A stretch of DNA of 32,181 bases from Bacillota bacterium (GCA_023410885.1 JAEYPI010000149.1:1-32181), one strand, 5' to 3'; counted from the first letter of the stretch, positions 17,765 through 26,016 are shown. Notes: generated by a model not told the origin, from the letters alone. A program made the numbers and translations.

Positions 17765-18460
17765 TTGAATAGCGCAGCGAAGACCCATGACGATACCACA
17801 CGAGAATCCATATATAAGGCGCTTAAAGAGGATATTATTTATTTGAGGTTGGTTCCCGGGGCCATGATCAGTGAAAACGAATGTGCCAAAAGGTTCAATG
17901 TTTCACGGACACCCATAAGGGACGCCATTTCGCGACTTCAAATTGACAATCTTGTAGAGGTGAGGCCACAGAGGGGAACCTTTGTGAGCCTCATCGACTT
18001 GGATTATGTCAAGGATATCATCTATATGCGCCATTCTATTGAAACCAATATTTATACCGAGCTCATTGACGTCATCTCAGACCAGCAGATTGAGATGCTT
18101 TTAGAAAACATTGAGGAACAAAAGCGTATCATAGAACGGATTGCCCAAGGTGCTCCGGAGGTGGATTTTTTCAATATAGACAGCCGATTTCATAAGCAGG
18201 CCTATTCCTATGTGGATAGGGCAAAGCTTTGGGAGATCATCCAGCAGCTTAAGGTGCATTATACACGTTTTAGAATGTTGGATTTAGTTAAAAAAAAGGA
18301 CTTTAATACCCTGCTTATGGAGCATTGCAGCATCATGGATTTCATTCAAAGAAAAGACAAGGCTGCTATGAGTGACATGATGACGAAGCATTTATACGGG
18401 GGCATTAACCGGTTAAGCGATAAGATAAAAAATGACTACAAAGACTACTTTGTACCATAG
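17765..18460 (+). CDS. GntR/FadR-family (FCD) transcriptional regulator, probable kdu repressor
   Basis: A 231-residue regulator with an N-terminal winged helix-turn-helix (about 12-75; LVPGAMISENECAKRFNVSRTPIRDAISRL and the RPQRGTFVS wing) and a helical FCD effector domain (about 80-215) with conserved H/D residues that may bind metal and a sugar acid. It sits 50 bp after kduD in the same direction and probably binds the two TTGTATACAA sites at the kdu promoter, so it would autoregulate. The start is TTG 17765, about 10 nt after an AAAGG site; the first in-frame ATG is within the helix-turn-helix and would destroy it. The inducer is presumably an intermediate of uronate breakdown, which is inference. 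Confidence 0.9.
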   Translation: MNSAAKTHDDTTRESIYKALKEDIIYLRLVPGAMISENECAKRFNVSRTPIRDAISRLQIDNLVEVRPQRGTFVSLIDLDYVKDIIYMRHSIETNIYTELIDVISDQQIEMLLENIEEQKRIIERIAQGAPEVDFFNIDSRFHKQAYSYVDRAKLWEIIQQLKVHYTRFRMLDLVKKKDFNTLLMEHCSIMDFIQRKDKAAMSDMMTKHLYGGINRLSDKIKNDYKDYFVP

Positions 18461-18513
18461 GCCCTGCCTCCAAGGCGTGGCAGGATGCCCTTATAGGAAT
18501 TAAATACGCAGAT

Positions 18514-18540
18514 GGGAGACTGAAGAGGTCTCCTTTTTTC
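18514..18540 (+). terminator. Terminator of the kdu operon
   Basis: GGAGAC (18515-18520) pairs with GTCTCC (18528-18533), followed by six T residues. A weaker hairpin (CCTGCC/GGCAGG) lies just upstream after the stop codon. Confidence 0.8.
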
Positions 18541-18561
18541 TAATTCAAAAAGATATAGCAT

Positions 18562-18625
18562 TTGATAAACGTAACTTGATATGATAGATTTAGAATGATC
18601 CTATAAATTTAAACTATAAATTTAT
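18562..18625 (+). promoter_or_regulatory. Candidate promoter and AT-rich repeat before the acyltransferase operon
   Basis: TTGATA (18562-18567), 17 bp, TAGATT (18585-18590) form a reasonable promoter. Directly downstream, CTATAAATTTA occurs twice (18601-18611 and 18614-18624), and ATAAATTTA/TAAATTTAT (18603-18611, 18617-18625) form an inverted repeat. This could be an operator or a weak leader hairpin just before the ribosome binding site. Confidence 0.45.
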
Positions 18626-18641
18626 CTTAGGGGGCTTTCAA

Positions 18642-20057
18642 TTGGTTTTTTCCAGTCTTTTTTTCCTTTGTGCTTTTTTGCCTGCTTGTCTTGGACTCTA
18701 CTATCTTATAAAAAACCGAACTTATCGCAATTGGATTTTGATTATCGCTTCCCTGTTATTTTATGCCTGGGGGGAACCTGTAGGGATTTCCATACTCCTT
18801 GCTTCCACATTACTGAATTACTTTGTTGGTCTAATGGCCGAGAAGAACAGAGGAGTCTTGAAGGGCAAGGCCATTGTAGCCCTGACAATAACGGTAAACC
18901 TCCTGATACTCGGTTTTTTTAAGTATTCAGGCTTTATTGTGGATAATATGAACAGCCTTTTTGGTTCAGGCCTTGAGATAGCGCGTTTGAGCCTTCCTAT
19001 AGGGATATCCTTTTATACCTTTAAGGTGATTTCATATGTGGTTGATGTTTATAAAGGAGAGGTTGAAGCACAAAAGTCTCCTTTCAAGCTGCTTCTGTAT
19101 GTTTCCTTGTTTCACCAGCTTGTAGCCGGGCCTATTATACGGTACAAAGACATTTCAGAGGCCATAGACAATAGGGTTGAGACGGTAAAAGATTTTAACT
19201 ACGGTGTTGGTCGTTTTATCGTAGGGCTTGGTAAGAAAGCGATTTTGGCCAGTACTGCCGGTAATGTTGCAGAGCTCTTTATAGGAACGGATTATTCAAG
19301 ACTCCCCGTAATGGGGGCATGGTTGGGCATCATCCTTTATGCCTTTCAAATCTATTTTGATTTTTCAGGTTATTCGGATATGGCCATAGGTCTTGGAAGT
19401 ATGTTTGGCTTTACCTATCGTGAGAATTTCGACTATCCTTATATAGCCAAATCAGCTACTGAATTCTGGCGAAGATGGCATATTTCACTCGGTAGTTTTT
19501 TCAGAGATTATGTTTACATTCCTTTAGGCGGAAACAGAAGACATAGAATAAGAAACCTTTTGATTGTCTGGTCACTGACCGGTCTATGGCATGGTGCAAG
19601 CTGGAATTTCATCCTATGGGGACTTTATTACTTTATATTGCTGCTTCTTGAAAAAACCTTCCTTTTAAAGGTCTTTGAAAAGATACCAGGGATTTTCTCA
19701 AGAATCTATCTATGGATGGCTGTGCTTGTGGGTTGGGCATTCTTTTATCATACCGATATGAGCCAGGCTCTCCGCTTTTTGGGTGTGATGTTTGGAATTC
19801 GAGCCCCATCCTTGATGAGCCCGGAGGTCAGTATTCACTTCTGGAATAATGCTGCATTTTTTGTGATTGCGCTCATCAGTTGTACACCGGCCTTCAGCCG
19901 TCTTTATCAGAATATAAAGGTGTTTTTAGGAACGAAAATGAAGGTTGCAGTGCTGGAGTGCTTTATTAAACCTGTCTTTAATATAATTATTTTTATTCTG
20001 TCCATTATTTTTTTGGTGGGACAATCATACAGCCCGTTTTTGTATTTCAAGTTCTGA
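18642..20057 (+). CDS. MBOAT O-acyltransferase (AlgI/DltB-like)
   Basis: A 471-residue polytopic membrane protein of the MBOAT family, with about 10 or more hydrophobic segments. The hallmark residues are H280 in EFWRRWHISLGSFFRDYVYIPLGGNRR and H317 in LTGLWHGASWNF, matching the two histidines of AlgI. Such proteins carry acyl groups, usually acetyl, across the membrane to a partner that modifies an extracellular polymer. The start is TTG 18642, preceded by AGGGGGC. The next gene, 59 bp on, encodes a DHHW-type partner, so the two likely form an O-acetylation pair. The polymer is not identified: an exopolysaccharide, a wall polysaccharide or a teichoic acid are options. DltB is less likely, as no dltA or dltC is present. 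Confidence 0.9.
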   Translation: MVFSSLFFLCAFLPACLGLYYLIKNRTYRNWILIIASLLFYAWGEPVGISILLASTLLNYFVGLMAEKNRGVLKGKAIVALTITVNLLILGFFKYSGFIVDNMNSLFGSGLEIARLSLPIGISFYTFKVISYVVDVYKGEVEAQKSPFKLLLYVSLFHQLVAGPIIRYKDISEAIDNRVETVKDFNYGVGRFIVGLGKKAILASTAGNVAELFIGTDYSRLPVMGAWLGIILYAFQIYFDFSGYSDMAIGLGSMFGFTYRENFDYPYIAKSATEFWRRWHISLGSFFRDYVYIPLGGNRRHRIRNLLIVWSLTGLWHGASWNFILWGLYYFILLLLEKTFLLKVFEKIPGIFSRIYLWMAVLVGWAFFYHTDMSQALRFLGVMFGIRAPSLMSPEVSIHFWNNAAFFVIALISCTPAFSRLYQNIKVFLGTKMKVAVLECFIKPVFNIIIFILSIIFLVGQSYSPFLYFKF

Positions 20058-20116
20058 TTGCTTATAATGCGGTTAAAAAAAAGAAATGGAATAGACTGGT
20101 TTTTGGGGGAATTGAT

Positions 20117-21505
20117 TTGAAAAAGCTCAGGCTGGACGCTTTACTGTTTGTTTTACTATTAAGCCTTTTGGGGATTGCGAATTTTTTGAATTTTGATAAG
20201 CCTGCTGTATCCGAGTTGGAGAACAGGGCTCTTAAAAAGAAACCGGAATTTTCATTGTCAGCATTTCTGAGCGGAAGCTATTTAAAAGAATATGAGGAGT
20301 ATTACAACGATACGTTTATTTTTAGGGACAATTTGGTCAGGGTCAGTAAAGACTTGAACCAGCTCATGGCCTTTATGGGGCCGGATATTTCCATTGTGAC
20401 AGCTTATGAAGAGCTTCCCACGGCTCAGGAAAACAATGAGTCAATGGATCAAGAGCCTAAGGCGACCACTGTATTACCGGGAGATAAAGATACACCTCAG
20501 GTTCCAGTGACCGGAGAGGACACGCAGGTTTCTACTGGAGCTAAGCAACCAGAAAAATCAAGGGAGAAGATTGAAGAAGAACCACCCAAAGACTTCGGAG
20601 ATGGGCAGAATGTCGGCTATTGGATGGTGGTGGATGGTAAGGCAGTTCAACTGTTCAAATTTAATAAGGAGAGCTTTGAGTATTACGCCCAGGTCCTCAA
20701 CCAATACAGTGAAAAGCTCGGTAGTGACGTAAAAATCTATTCTATGATACCGCCCACGACCGGAGAATTTTTGAAGTTGAAAAAGTACAAGGGCATTACG
20801 GATTCTCAGAACGATGCTCTGGACTTTTTAGAAAGCAAGCTTGACCATCGCATCTCATCAGTAAATGTTTATGATGTGCTCAACAAGCATAGTGACGAGT
20901 ACATATACTTTAGGACCGATCACCATTGGACAGCCCTTGGAGCCTATTATGCCTATGTTACTTTCATGGAGGACAAGGGGGAGGTACCGATAGCCCTTGA
21001 CCAATATGAGACCCTTGACTTGGGCGAATTTCTCGGTAGCTCCTACACCAAGACCCTGGATAAAAGCCTTGAAAAGAATCCCGACAACGTTACGGCTTAT
21101 AAGCCGTTTACTCTCTACGAATACCTTATGGTACTCGAAGGTAAGGAAAAAAAGACCGACATCATTGATATGAAATATGCCGGCGATATCAATAAAAAGT
21201 ACAATGCATTCTTAAGCGGCGGCGGAGCCATCTGGAGCGTTGTTAAAACCGATGTAAAAAACGGTAGGAAGCTGATGGTGGTGAAGGATTCCTTCGGCAA
21301 TGCGTTAGTGCCCTTTCTTCTTCCTCATTATGAGGAGATTTACGTTGTTGATTCAAGGTTCTATAGTATAAGCTACACAGGAAAAAATATCGTGCAATTC
21401 GTGGAGGATAATGGCATTAACGAGGTGCTCTTTACCATTTATATGGAGGATGTTAATTGGCACAAATTTATGAATGGTGTTGAAAAGCTTTTGGGAAGCG
21501 ATTAA
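20117..21505 (+). CDS. DHHW-family (AlgJ/AlgX-like) membrane-anchored acetyltransferase partner
   Basis: A 462-residue protein with an N-terminal hydrophobic anchor (about 7-24) and an extracellular domain. The DHHW motif is D268-H269-H270-W271 in FRTDHHWTALGAYYAY, and a candidate catalytic serine lies in KDSFGNA near the C-terminus, as in SGNH-like acetyltransferases. A low-complexity Pro/Glu/Thr-rich insert at about 100-160 splits the domain and probably is a flexible linker. It would take acetyl groups from the MBOAT protein encoded just upstream and attach them to a surface polysaccharide. The start is TTG 20117 after GGGGGAA. A terminator-like hairpin lies about 165 bp beyond the stop. 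Confidence 0.88.
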   Translation: MKKLRLDALLFVLLLSLLGIANFLNFDKPAVSELENRALKKKPEFSLSAFLSGSYLKEYEEYYNDTFIFRDNLVRVSKDLNQLMAFMGPDISIVTAYEELPTAQENNESMDQEPKATTVLPGDKDTPQVPVTGEDTQVSTGAKQPEKSREKIEEEPPKDFGDGQNVGYWMVVDGKAVQLFKFNKESFEYYAQVLNQYSEKLGSDVKIYSMIPPTTGEFLKLKKYKGITDSQNDALDFLESKLDHRISSVNVYDVLNKHSDEYIYFRTDHHWTALGAYYAYVTFMEDKGEVPIALDQYETLDLGEFLGSSYTKTLDKSLEKNPDNVTAYKPFTLYEYLMVLEGKEKKTDIIDMKYAGDINKKYNAFLSGGGAIWSVVKTDVKNGRKLMVVKDSFGNALVPFLLPHYEEIYVVDSRFYSISYTGKNIVQFVEDNGINEVLFTIYMEDVNWHKFMNGVEKLLGSD

Positions 21506-21576
21506 CGTATCAATTTTCAGAAATGTAAGTATGAATTATATATTATTAAAGTTACCAGCATAACAATTTACTTTTG

Positions 21577-21605
21577 TTGCATTATTTTTGGATATGTGTT
21601 ATTGT
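21577..21605 (+). promoter_or_regulatory. Candidate promoter upstream of the DEAD-box helicase region
   Basis: TTGCAT (21577-21582), 17 bp, TATTGT (21600-21605). If used, it gives a leader of about 255 nt containing the 21671 hairpin and a small ORF. The region is very AT-rich, so chance matches are likely. The rest of the 365-bp gap 21506-21870 holds only the hairpin and the leader ORF described below. Confidence 0.3.
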
Positions 21606-21670
21606 AAGAAAAGTAATATTGTTTTTCAACTGCCCAACTCCAATATTGTTAAAGCATTTAGGAAATGAAG

Positions 21671-21709
21671 AGCGGGAATCTCAATTATTTATGAGTTGAC
21701 CGCTTTTTT
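21671..21709 (+). terminator. Terminator or attenuator between the DHHW gene and the DEAD-box helicase
   Basis: AGCGG (21671-21675) pairs with CCGCT (21700-21704 region), with an inner CTCA/TGAG stem, followed by seven T residues. It either ends the acyltransferase operon or lies in the helicase leader, depending on where the promoter is. Confidence 0.55.
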
Positions 21710-21826
21710 TATTTGCAGCAAGATTCCACAGCTGGGTGAAGGTTTCTTTAATATGGAGAATAGAAAGAGGATAGAAAAAAGCGGATGAACCAAAGGCTTG
21801 GATGAATAATCCAAGGAGAATTAAAC

Positions 21827-21853
21827 ATGATTGATAGAGTGCCCGGTCACTAA
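21827..21853 (+). CDS. Putative 8-codon leader peptide (MIDRVPGH)
   Basis: ATG 21827 starts an 8-codon ORF, MIDRVPGH, ending at TAA 21851-21853. AAGGAG at 21813-21818 lies 8 nt upstream, an ideal site. The stop is followed directly by the ribosome binding site (AAGGAGA) of the DEAD-box helicase, whose TTG start is 17 nt after the stop. The ORF is too short for a domain. It may couple or regulate helicase translation; comparative data are needed to separate it from chance. Confidence 0.4.
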   Translation: MIDRVPGH

Positions 21854-21870
21854 AAAGGAGATAGTTAAAA

Positions 21871-23019
21871 TTGAAATTTGAGAATCTAAATCTTATTGCA
21901 CCTATATTGAAGGCGGTGGACGCTGAAGGATATACCATGCCGACACCTATACAGGAACAGGCAATACCCATAATTTTGGAAGGAAAAGATCTGGTCGGGT
22001 GTGCACAAACCGGCACGGGTAAGACTGCTGCATTTGCAATCCCCTTATTGCAGCTTCTTTATAAAGAACAGAAAAATGAAAAAGGACCACGTGCAATTAA
22101 AGCTTTGATCATGACTCCTACACGGGAACTGGCGATTCAGATTGATGAAAGCCTTACCGCATATGGAAGATATACTGGAATAAAACACACCGTTATTTTT
22201 GGAGGGGTAGCGCAGGGCCCTCAAACCAATGCATTAAAGGCGGGTGTGGATATTCTTGTGGCAACCCCTGGGCGTTTGCTTGACTTGATAAACCAGAAGT
22301 ATATCAAGCTGGATCATGTCAAGCTGCTTGTTCTTGACGAAGCAGATCGTATGCTTGATATGGGCTTTTCGCATGATATGAAAAAAATTATAGCGCTGCT
22401 GCCAATCAAAAGGCAAACACTGCTATTCTCTGCAACCATGCAGCCGGAAATCACAAGGATGGTAAATACCATTCTTTCAAACCCAGCGAAGATTGAAGTA
22501 ACTCCTGTTTCATCCACAGTGGACAGCATTGAACAAACCGTTTATTTTGTGGATCGAAAGGATAAGAAGTCATTACTTATACAGCTGCTGAAAAACAAAT
22601 CTATCGATTCTGCCCTGGTATTTACACGGACAAAGCATGGAGCCGATAAGGTCGCCAGAGACCTCGAAAAAGCAAGGATATCAGCGCAGGCTATCCATGG
22701 TAATAAATCGCAAACGGCTCGACAGCTTGCCTTAAACAATTTCAAGCTAAAGCGTACAAGGGTACTTGTTGCAACTGATATTGCAGCAAGAGGAATTGAC
22801 GTTCAGGAGCTTTCCCATGTCATTAATTTTGACATGCCCAACATGCCTGAAACCTATGTCCATCGGATAGGAAGAACAGGAAGAGCGGGAATGGGCGGGA
22901 CGGCGTTGTCGTTTTGTGACCAGGAGGAACAGGGATATCTGAGAGATATACAGAAGCTTATTGCTAAAAAGATACCTGTTATCGAGAATAAAACCTCGTT
23001 TAGTGATGCTGCTAAATGA
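21871..23019 (+). CDS. DEAD-box ATP-dependent RNA helicase (RhlE-like core)
   Basis: A 382-residue cytoplasmic RNA helicase made almost only of the two RecA-like domains. Motifs: F3 and the Q motif ending in PTPIQEQAIP (24-33), Walker A AQTGTGKT (45-52), PTRELA (83-88), TPGR (132-135), DEAD (156-159), SAT (187-189), ARGIDV and HRIGRTGRAG. The long basic C-terminal tail of many cold-shock helicases is missing; only about 25 residues follow the core. RhlE/CshA-type enzymes remodel RNA in ribosome assembly, mRNA decay and cold adaptation. The start is TTG 21871 after AAGGAGA, 17 nt beyond a putative leader peptide. The next gene is 212 bp away, so this is probably monocistronic; I saw nothing definite in that gap. 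Confidence 0.93.
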   Translation: MKFENLNLIAPILKAVDAEGYTMPTPIQEQAIPIILEGKDLVGCAQTGTGKTAAFAIPLLQLLYKEQKNEKGPRAIKALIMTPTRELAIQIDESLTAYGRYTGIKHTVIFGGVAQGPQTNALKAGVDILVATPGRLLDLINQKYIKLDHVKLLVLDEADRMLDMGFSHDMKKIIALLPIKRQTLLFSATMQPEITRMVNTILSNPAKIEVTPVSSTVDSIEQTVYFVDRKDKKSLLIQLLKNKSIDSALVFTRTKHGADKVARDLEKARISAQAIHGNKSQTARQLALNNFKLKRTRVLVATDIAARGIDVQELSHVINFDMPNMPETYVHRIGRTGRAGMGGTALSFCDQEEQGYLRDIQKLIAKKIPVIENKTSFSDAAK

Positions 23020-23231
23020 TGTCCTTAGATTAACGGAAGAACTAAGCCTTTCTTTTACCGGTATTCTATGCTTGAGCATGAATACTATGTTTTGAGTACG
23101 ACAAATCTCAATTCTGCAGTACTGGCTTGATTTTAGAATTCCACCTGACATCTTGAAGCTGGATTTACTTCACTTTTATGCGAAGATCAATTTAATATTT
23201 ACATTTTGAAAAGAAAAAGGAGAAAAAATTA

Positions 23232-24281
23232 TTGAAAGCACTATTTCTTGCCGGTGACAGGGGGATTAGACTCCAGCCTTTAACCGATAAGGTTCCCAAG
23301 CCGATGGTTCCCATTATGAATAAACCTTTACTCGAGAGGACCATGGTACATCTTAAAAAAAGCGGTATATCCGAGATTGTGATAAGCAGCTGCTACAAAC
23401 CAGAATATATACAAGACTATTTTGGAAATGGAAAACAACTTGGATTGAAAATTCAGTACGCCGCAGAGGATATTGCATTAGGTACAGGTGGTGCAATTAG
23501 AAACGCAGCGGCCCATTTTAGCGATACGTTTATTGTATTTAACTCGGATATTTTGAGTGATTGTGATATACAAAAAATGTTGGATTACCATAAAAGCAGA
23601 CACGCCCTTGCAACTATAGCAGTTACTGATGCTCAGGATACATCTGCCTATGGTGTTATTGAATCTGATACTGAGGGATATGCCGCTTCCTTCGTAGAAA
23701 GACCAAAAAAAGAACAAAATACATCCAACTTTATTGACGCGGGTATTTACATTTTTGAGCCGGAAATCTTTGACCAAATACCTTCTAATAGTGTGGTATC
23801 AGTTGAAAGAGAGACACTCCCAAAACTTCTCGCAAATGGACATAAAATCGCTGTTTATAAGGATAACAGCTATTGGATAGATATGAGGACCCATGAGAAT
23901 TATATGCAGGTTCATCAAGATATCATGGATAGAAAGTGTAAGATAGGTGATAAAAAATTAACCATTGGTAATATTAGCCTTGGCAAGAACGTCAAAATTC
24001 ATCCTAATGCTAAAATTATAGGACCGGCTTGTATCGGGGATAACGTTGAAATAGGTGAAGGAGCCATTATCACTCGCTCTGTAATTGGGAATAATGTCTC
24101 CATAGGTCGTGGAAGCAGGGTTACTGGAAGTATCCTTTGGGATAATATTGTTCTCAGCAGTGAAGTTAGATTATTGAAGTGTATTGTCACGTCAAATTGC
24201 TTTATCAATCAGAATCTGAATTATTTAAACTCTGTATACGCCAACACCATTAATTTGAGGAAAGCTCCTGTTACCCGTTAA
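23232..24281 (+). CDS. Sugar-1-phosphate nucleotidyltransferase-like protein with left-handed beta-helix
   Basis: A 349-residue protein. Residues 1-230 are a nucleotidyltransferase domain (LAGDRGIRLQPLT...PKPM at 6-25; LGTGGAI; NSDIL; ERPK; DAGIYIFEP), and about 240-330 form hexapeptide repeats of a left-handed beta-helix (IGDNVEIGEGAII and similar). The closest types are mannose-1-phosphate guanylyltransferase or glucose-1-phosphate thymidylyl/uridylyltransferases, which supply activated sugars for surface glycans. The signature loop is unusual: family members have GGxGTR, here it is GDRGIR (D9 and I12), which may alter or weaken activity. The start is TTG 23232 after AAAGGAG. Its sugar product cannot be named, but it could serve the polymer modified by the upstream acyltransferase pair. 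Confidence 0.82.
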   Translation: MKALFLAGDRGIRLQPLTDKVPKPMVPIMNKPLLERTMVHLKKSGISEIVISSCYKPEYIQDYFGNGKQLGLKIQYAAEDIALGTGGAIRNAAAHFSDTFIVFNSDILSDCDIQKMLDYHKSRHALATIAVTDAQDTSAYGVIESDTEGYAASFVERPKKEQNTSNFIDAGIYIFEPEIFDQIPSNSVVSVERETLPKLLANGHKIAVYKDNSYWIDMRTHENYMQVHQDIMDRKCKIGDKKLTIGNISLGKNVKIHPNAKIIGPACIGDNVEIGEGAIITRSVIGNNVSIGRGSRVTGSILWDNIVLSSEVRLLKCIVTSNCFINQNLNYLNSVYANTINLRKAPVTR

Positions 24282-24306
24282 AAGGGTGTTTTTCGCCCCC
24301 TTTTAA
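24278..24306 (+). terminator. Terminator-like hairpin at the nucleotidyltransferase stop
   Basis: A 9-bp perfect stem TTAAAAGGG (24278-24286) with CCCTTTTAA (24298-24306) overlaps the stop codon. The T run is within the 3' arm, so termination strength is uncertain. Confidence 0.55.
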
Positions 24307-24448
24307 AATAAAAGATCGGAGGGTACGTTTCTGTGGGAACGCAACTTTGCGATTTTGACGACAACAAGCCTTTTTACTTCTTTACTTTAGCGTGATGATG
24401 TGTTAGTATAGTGAGGTAGAAAAAACCTAGATTATTGGAGGAATAGTT

Positions 24449-25246
24449 ATGAAAAAGAAGTTAGGCGTACTGTTGGTTTTGACCATGCTGGTTTTGAGTA
24501 TGGCCGCATGCTCCTCAACAGGTGCAAGCAATGATATTGGTACAAATGTTAAAGGCACTTTAACCGTAGGCTTTGATCAGAATTTCCCACCCATGGGATT
24601 TGTGGGTGAGGACGGCAAATTTACAGGCTTTGATCTGGAATTGGCCGCGGAGGTCGCAGACCGCCTGAAGTTAAAGCTTGAACTACAACCCATTGCTTGG
24701 GAATCAAAAGACATGGAGCTATCCTCCAAAAACATTGACTGTATATGGAATGGCTTTACCATCAACGGCCGTGAGGCTGATTATACCTGGACCGAACCTT
24801 ACATGTCAAATAATCAGGTCTTTGTTGTAAAAGCTGATTCAGGGATTAAGACCCTTGCAGATTTGGCTGGTAAAGCAGTCGTAGTTCAGGCTGATTCCAG
24901 TGCAGAAAAAGCGTTAAATGATGATGCAGCTTTAGTGGGGACATTCGGTGACTACATAAAAGCGGCTGATTATAATACCGCACTGATGGATCTCGGGGCT
25001 GGTGCTGTTGATGCCGTGGCCATGGATGATACAGTGGCTCGCTATCAAATTGAAAAAAGAGGGGATAACTTTACAATCCTCGAAGAGACCTTAGCCGCTG
25101 AGGAATACGGTGTTGGCTTCCTACTGGGTAACACAAAGCTGAGAGATAATGTGCAGAATACCCTTAAGGAAATGGCCAAGGATGGTACCTTAGCAAAAAT
25201 CTCTGACAAATGGTTTGGAAAAGATATTACCATAATCGGTAAGTAA
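24449..25246 (+). CDS. Polar amino acid ABC transporter substrate-binding lipoprotein
   Basis: A 265-residue lipoprotein: signal peptide of about 20 residues with lipobox SMAAC, then a bacterial solute-binding family 3 (PAAT) domain. Typical elements are GTLTVGFDQNFPPMGF, the GFDLELAAEVA motif, the ligand-contacting arginine in NGREADYTWTEPY, and the AVVVQADSSAE segment. It captures an amino acid outside the cell and delivers it to the permease-ATPase encoded just downstream. The ligand could be glutamine, glutamate, cystine, histidine or another polar amino acid; sequence alone does not decide. ATG 24449 follows TTGGAGGA. A hairpin with a T-tract follows the gene, which would favour excess binding protein over membrane components. 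Confidence 0.92.
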   Translation: MKKKLGVLLVLTMLVLSMAACSSTGASNDIGTNVKGTLTVGFDQNFPPMGFVGEDGKFTGFDLELAAEVADRLKLKLELQPIAWESKDMELSSKNIDCIWNGFTINGREADYTWTEPYMSNNQVFVVKADSGIKTLADLAGKAVVVQADSSAEKALNDDAALVGTFGDYIKAADYNTALMDLGAGAVDAVAMDDTVARYQIEKRGDNFTILEETLAAEEYGVGFLLGNTKLRDNVQNTLKEMAKDGTLAKISDKWFGKDITIIGK

Positions 25247-25267
25247 AATGGTATAATGACATAAAGA

Positions 25268-25301
25268 AGGGGCTGTCCCTGCATGAGATAGCTCCTTTTT
25301 T
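25268..25301 (+). terminator. Intra-operon attenuating terminator
   Basis: A 10-bp stem (25268-25277 with 25287-25296, two or three GU pairs), a 9-nt loop and five further T residues lie between the binding protein and permease genes. No clear new promoter follows before the permease, so partial read-through is the likely design. Confidence 0.7.
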
Positions 25302-25355
25302 ACATGAAATTATCTCATTGGGTATCACACTATTAGGAATTTGGAGGTGCCTTCT

Positions 25356-26012
25356 TTGAAGTTCTCGGTGCTGTTGGCAAAATTAAGTGAAGGCATGTTT
25401 GTCTCAACAGAAATCTTTTTTCTGACTTTGATTTTCTCGCTTCCCCTTGGCTTATTTGTTGCTTTTGGGCGCATGTCTAAGAATGCTGTTCTGAGAAATA
25501 TTATCAAGGTTTATATTTCGATTATGCGGGGGACGCCATTAATGCTTCAATTAATGGTGGTTTATTTTGGTCCCTTTTATTTATTCGGGATACCACTCCC
25601 GCGAGGTTATCGTTTTCTGGCCGTTATTATCGGATTTGTCTTAAACTATGCCGCTTATTTTGCGGAAATTTACCGCGGCGGTATTGAATCCATGCCTGTG
25701 GGGCAGTATGAAGCTGCAAAGCTTTTGGGATATAACAGAACGCAAACCTTTATCAAAATTATTCTGCCCCAGGTTGTTAAACGCATTCTGCCATCGGTGA
25801 CCAATGAAATCATCACCCTTATTAAGGATACCTCACTGGCCTTTGTTATTTCCGTTCCCGAGATGTTTACAGAGGCAAAGGCGGTTGCTTCTGCCGAAAC
25901 AACCATGGTACCATTCGTTGTAGCGGGAATTTTCTACTATGTCTTTAACTTTATTGTCGCTTTTACAATGGAGTGGACAGAAAAAAAACTGGGATACTAC
26001 ACGGAGAGGTAA
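25356..26012 (+). CDS. Polar amino acid ABC transporter permease (HisMQ/GlnP family)
   Basis: A 218-residue membrane protein with about five hydrophobic helices. The EAA loop that contacts the ATPase is EAAKLLGYNRTQTFIKIILPQ, and RGTPLMLQL is the usual permease-family motif. The start is TTG 25356: GGAGGTG at 25343-25349 lies 6 nt upstream, while the in-frame TTG at 25341 overlaps this ribosome binding site. The ATPase gene begins 4 bp after the stop. One permease gene is present, so the channel would be a homodimer. Confidence 0.93.
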   Translation: MKFSVLLAKLSEGMFVSTEIFFLTLIFSLPLGLFVAFGRMSKNAVLRNIIKVYISIMRGTPLMLQLMVVYFGPFYLFGIPLPRGYRFLAVIIGFVLNYAAYFAEIYRGGIESMPVGQYEAAKLLGYNRTQTFIKIILPQVVKRILPSVTNEIITLIKDTSLAFVISVPEMFTEAKAVASAETTMVPFVVAGIFYYVFNFIVAFTMEWTEKKLGYYTER

Positions 26013-26016
26013 CCAT

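Noticed and set aside
22747..23151. Minus-strand 134-codon ORF over the helicase 3' end
   Set aside because: Mostly antisense to the conserved helicase motif VI region; Cys/Ser-rich shadow translation.
23020..23231. Possible regulatory element between helicase and nucleotidyltransferase
   Set aside because: Only a short ATGC/GCAT hairpin without T-tract was seen; no promoter or riboswitch could be supported.
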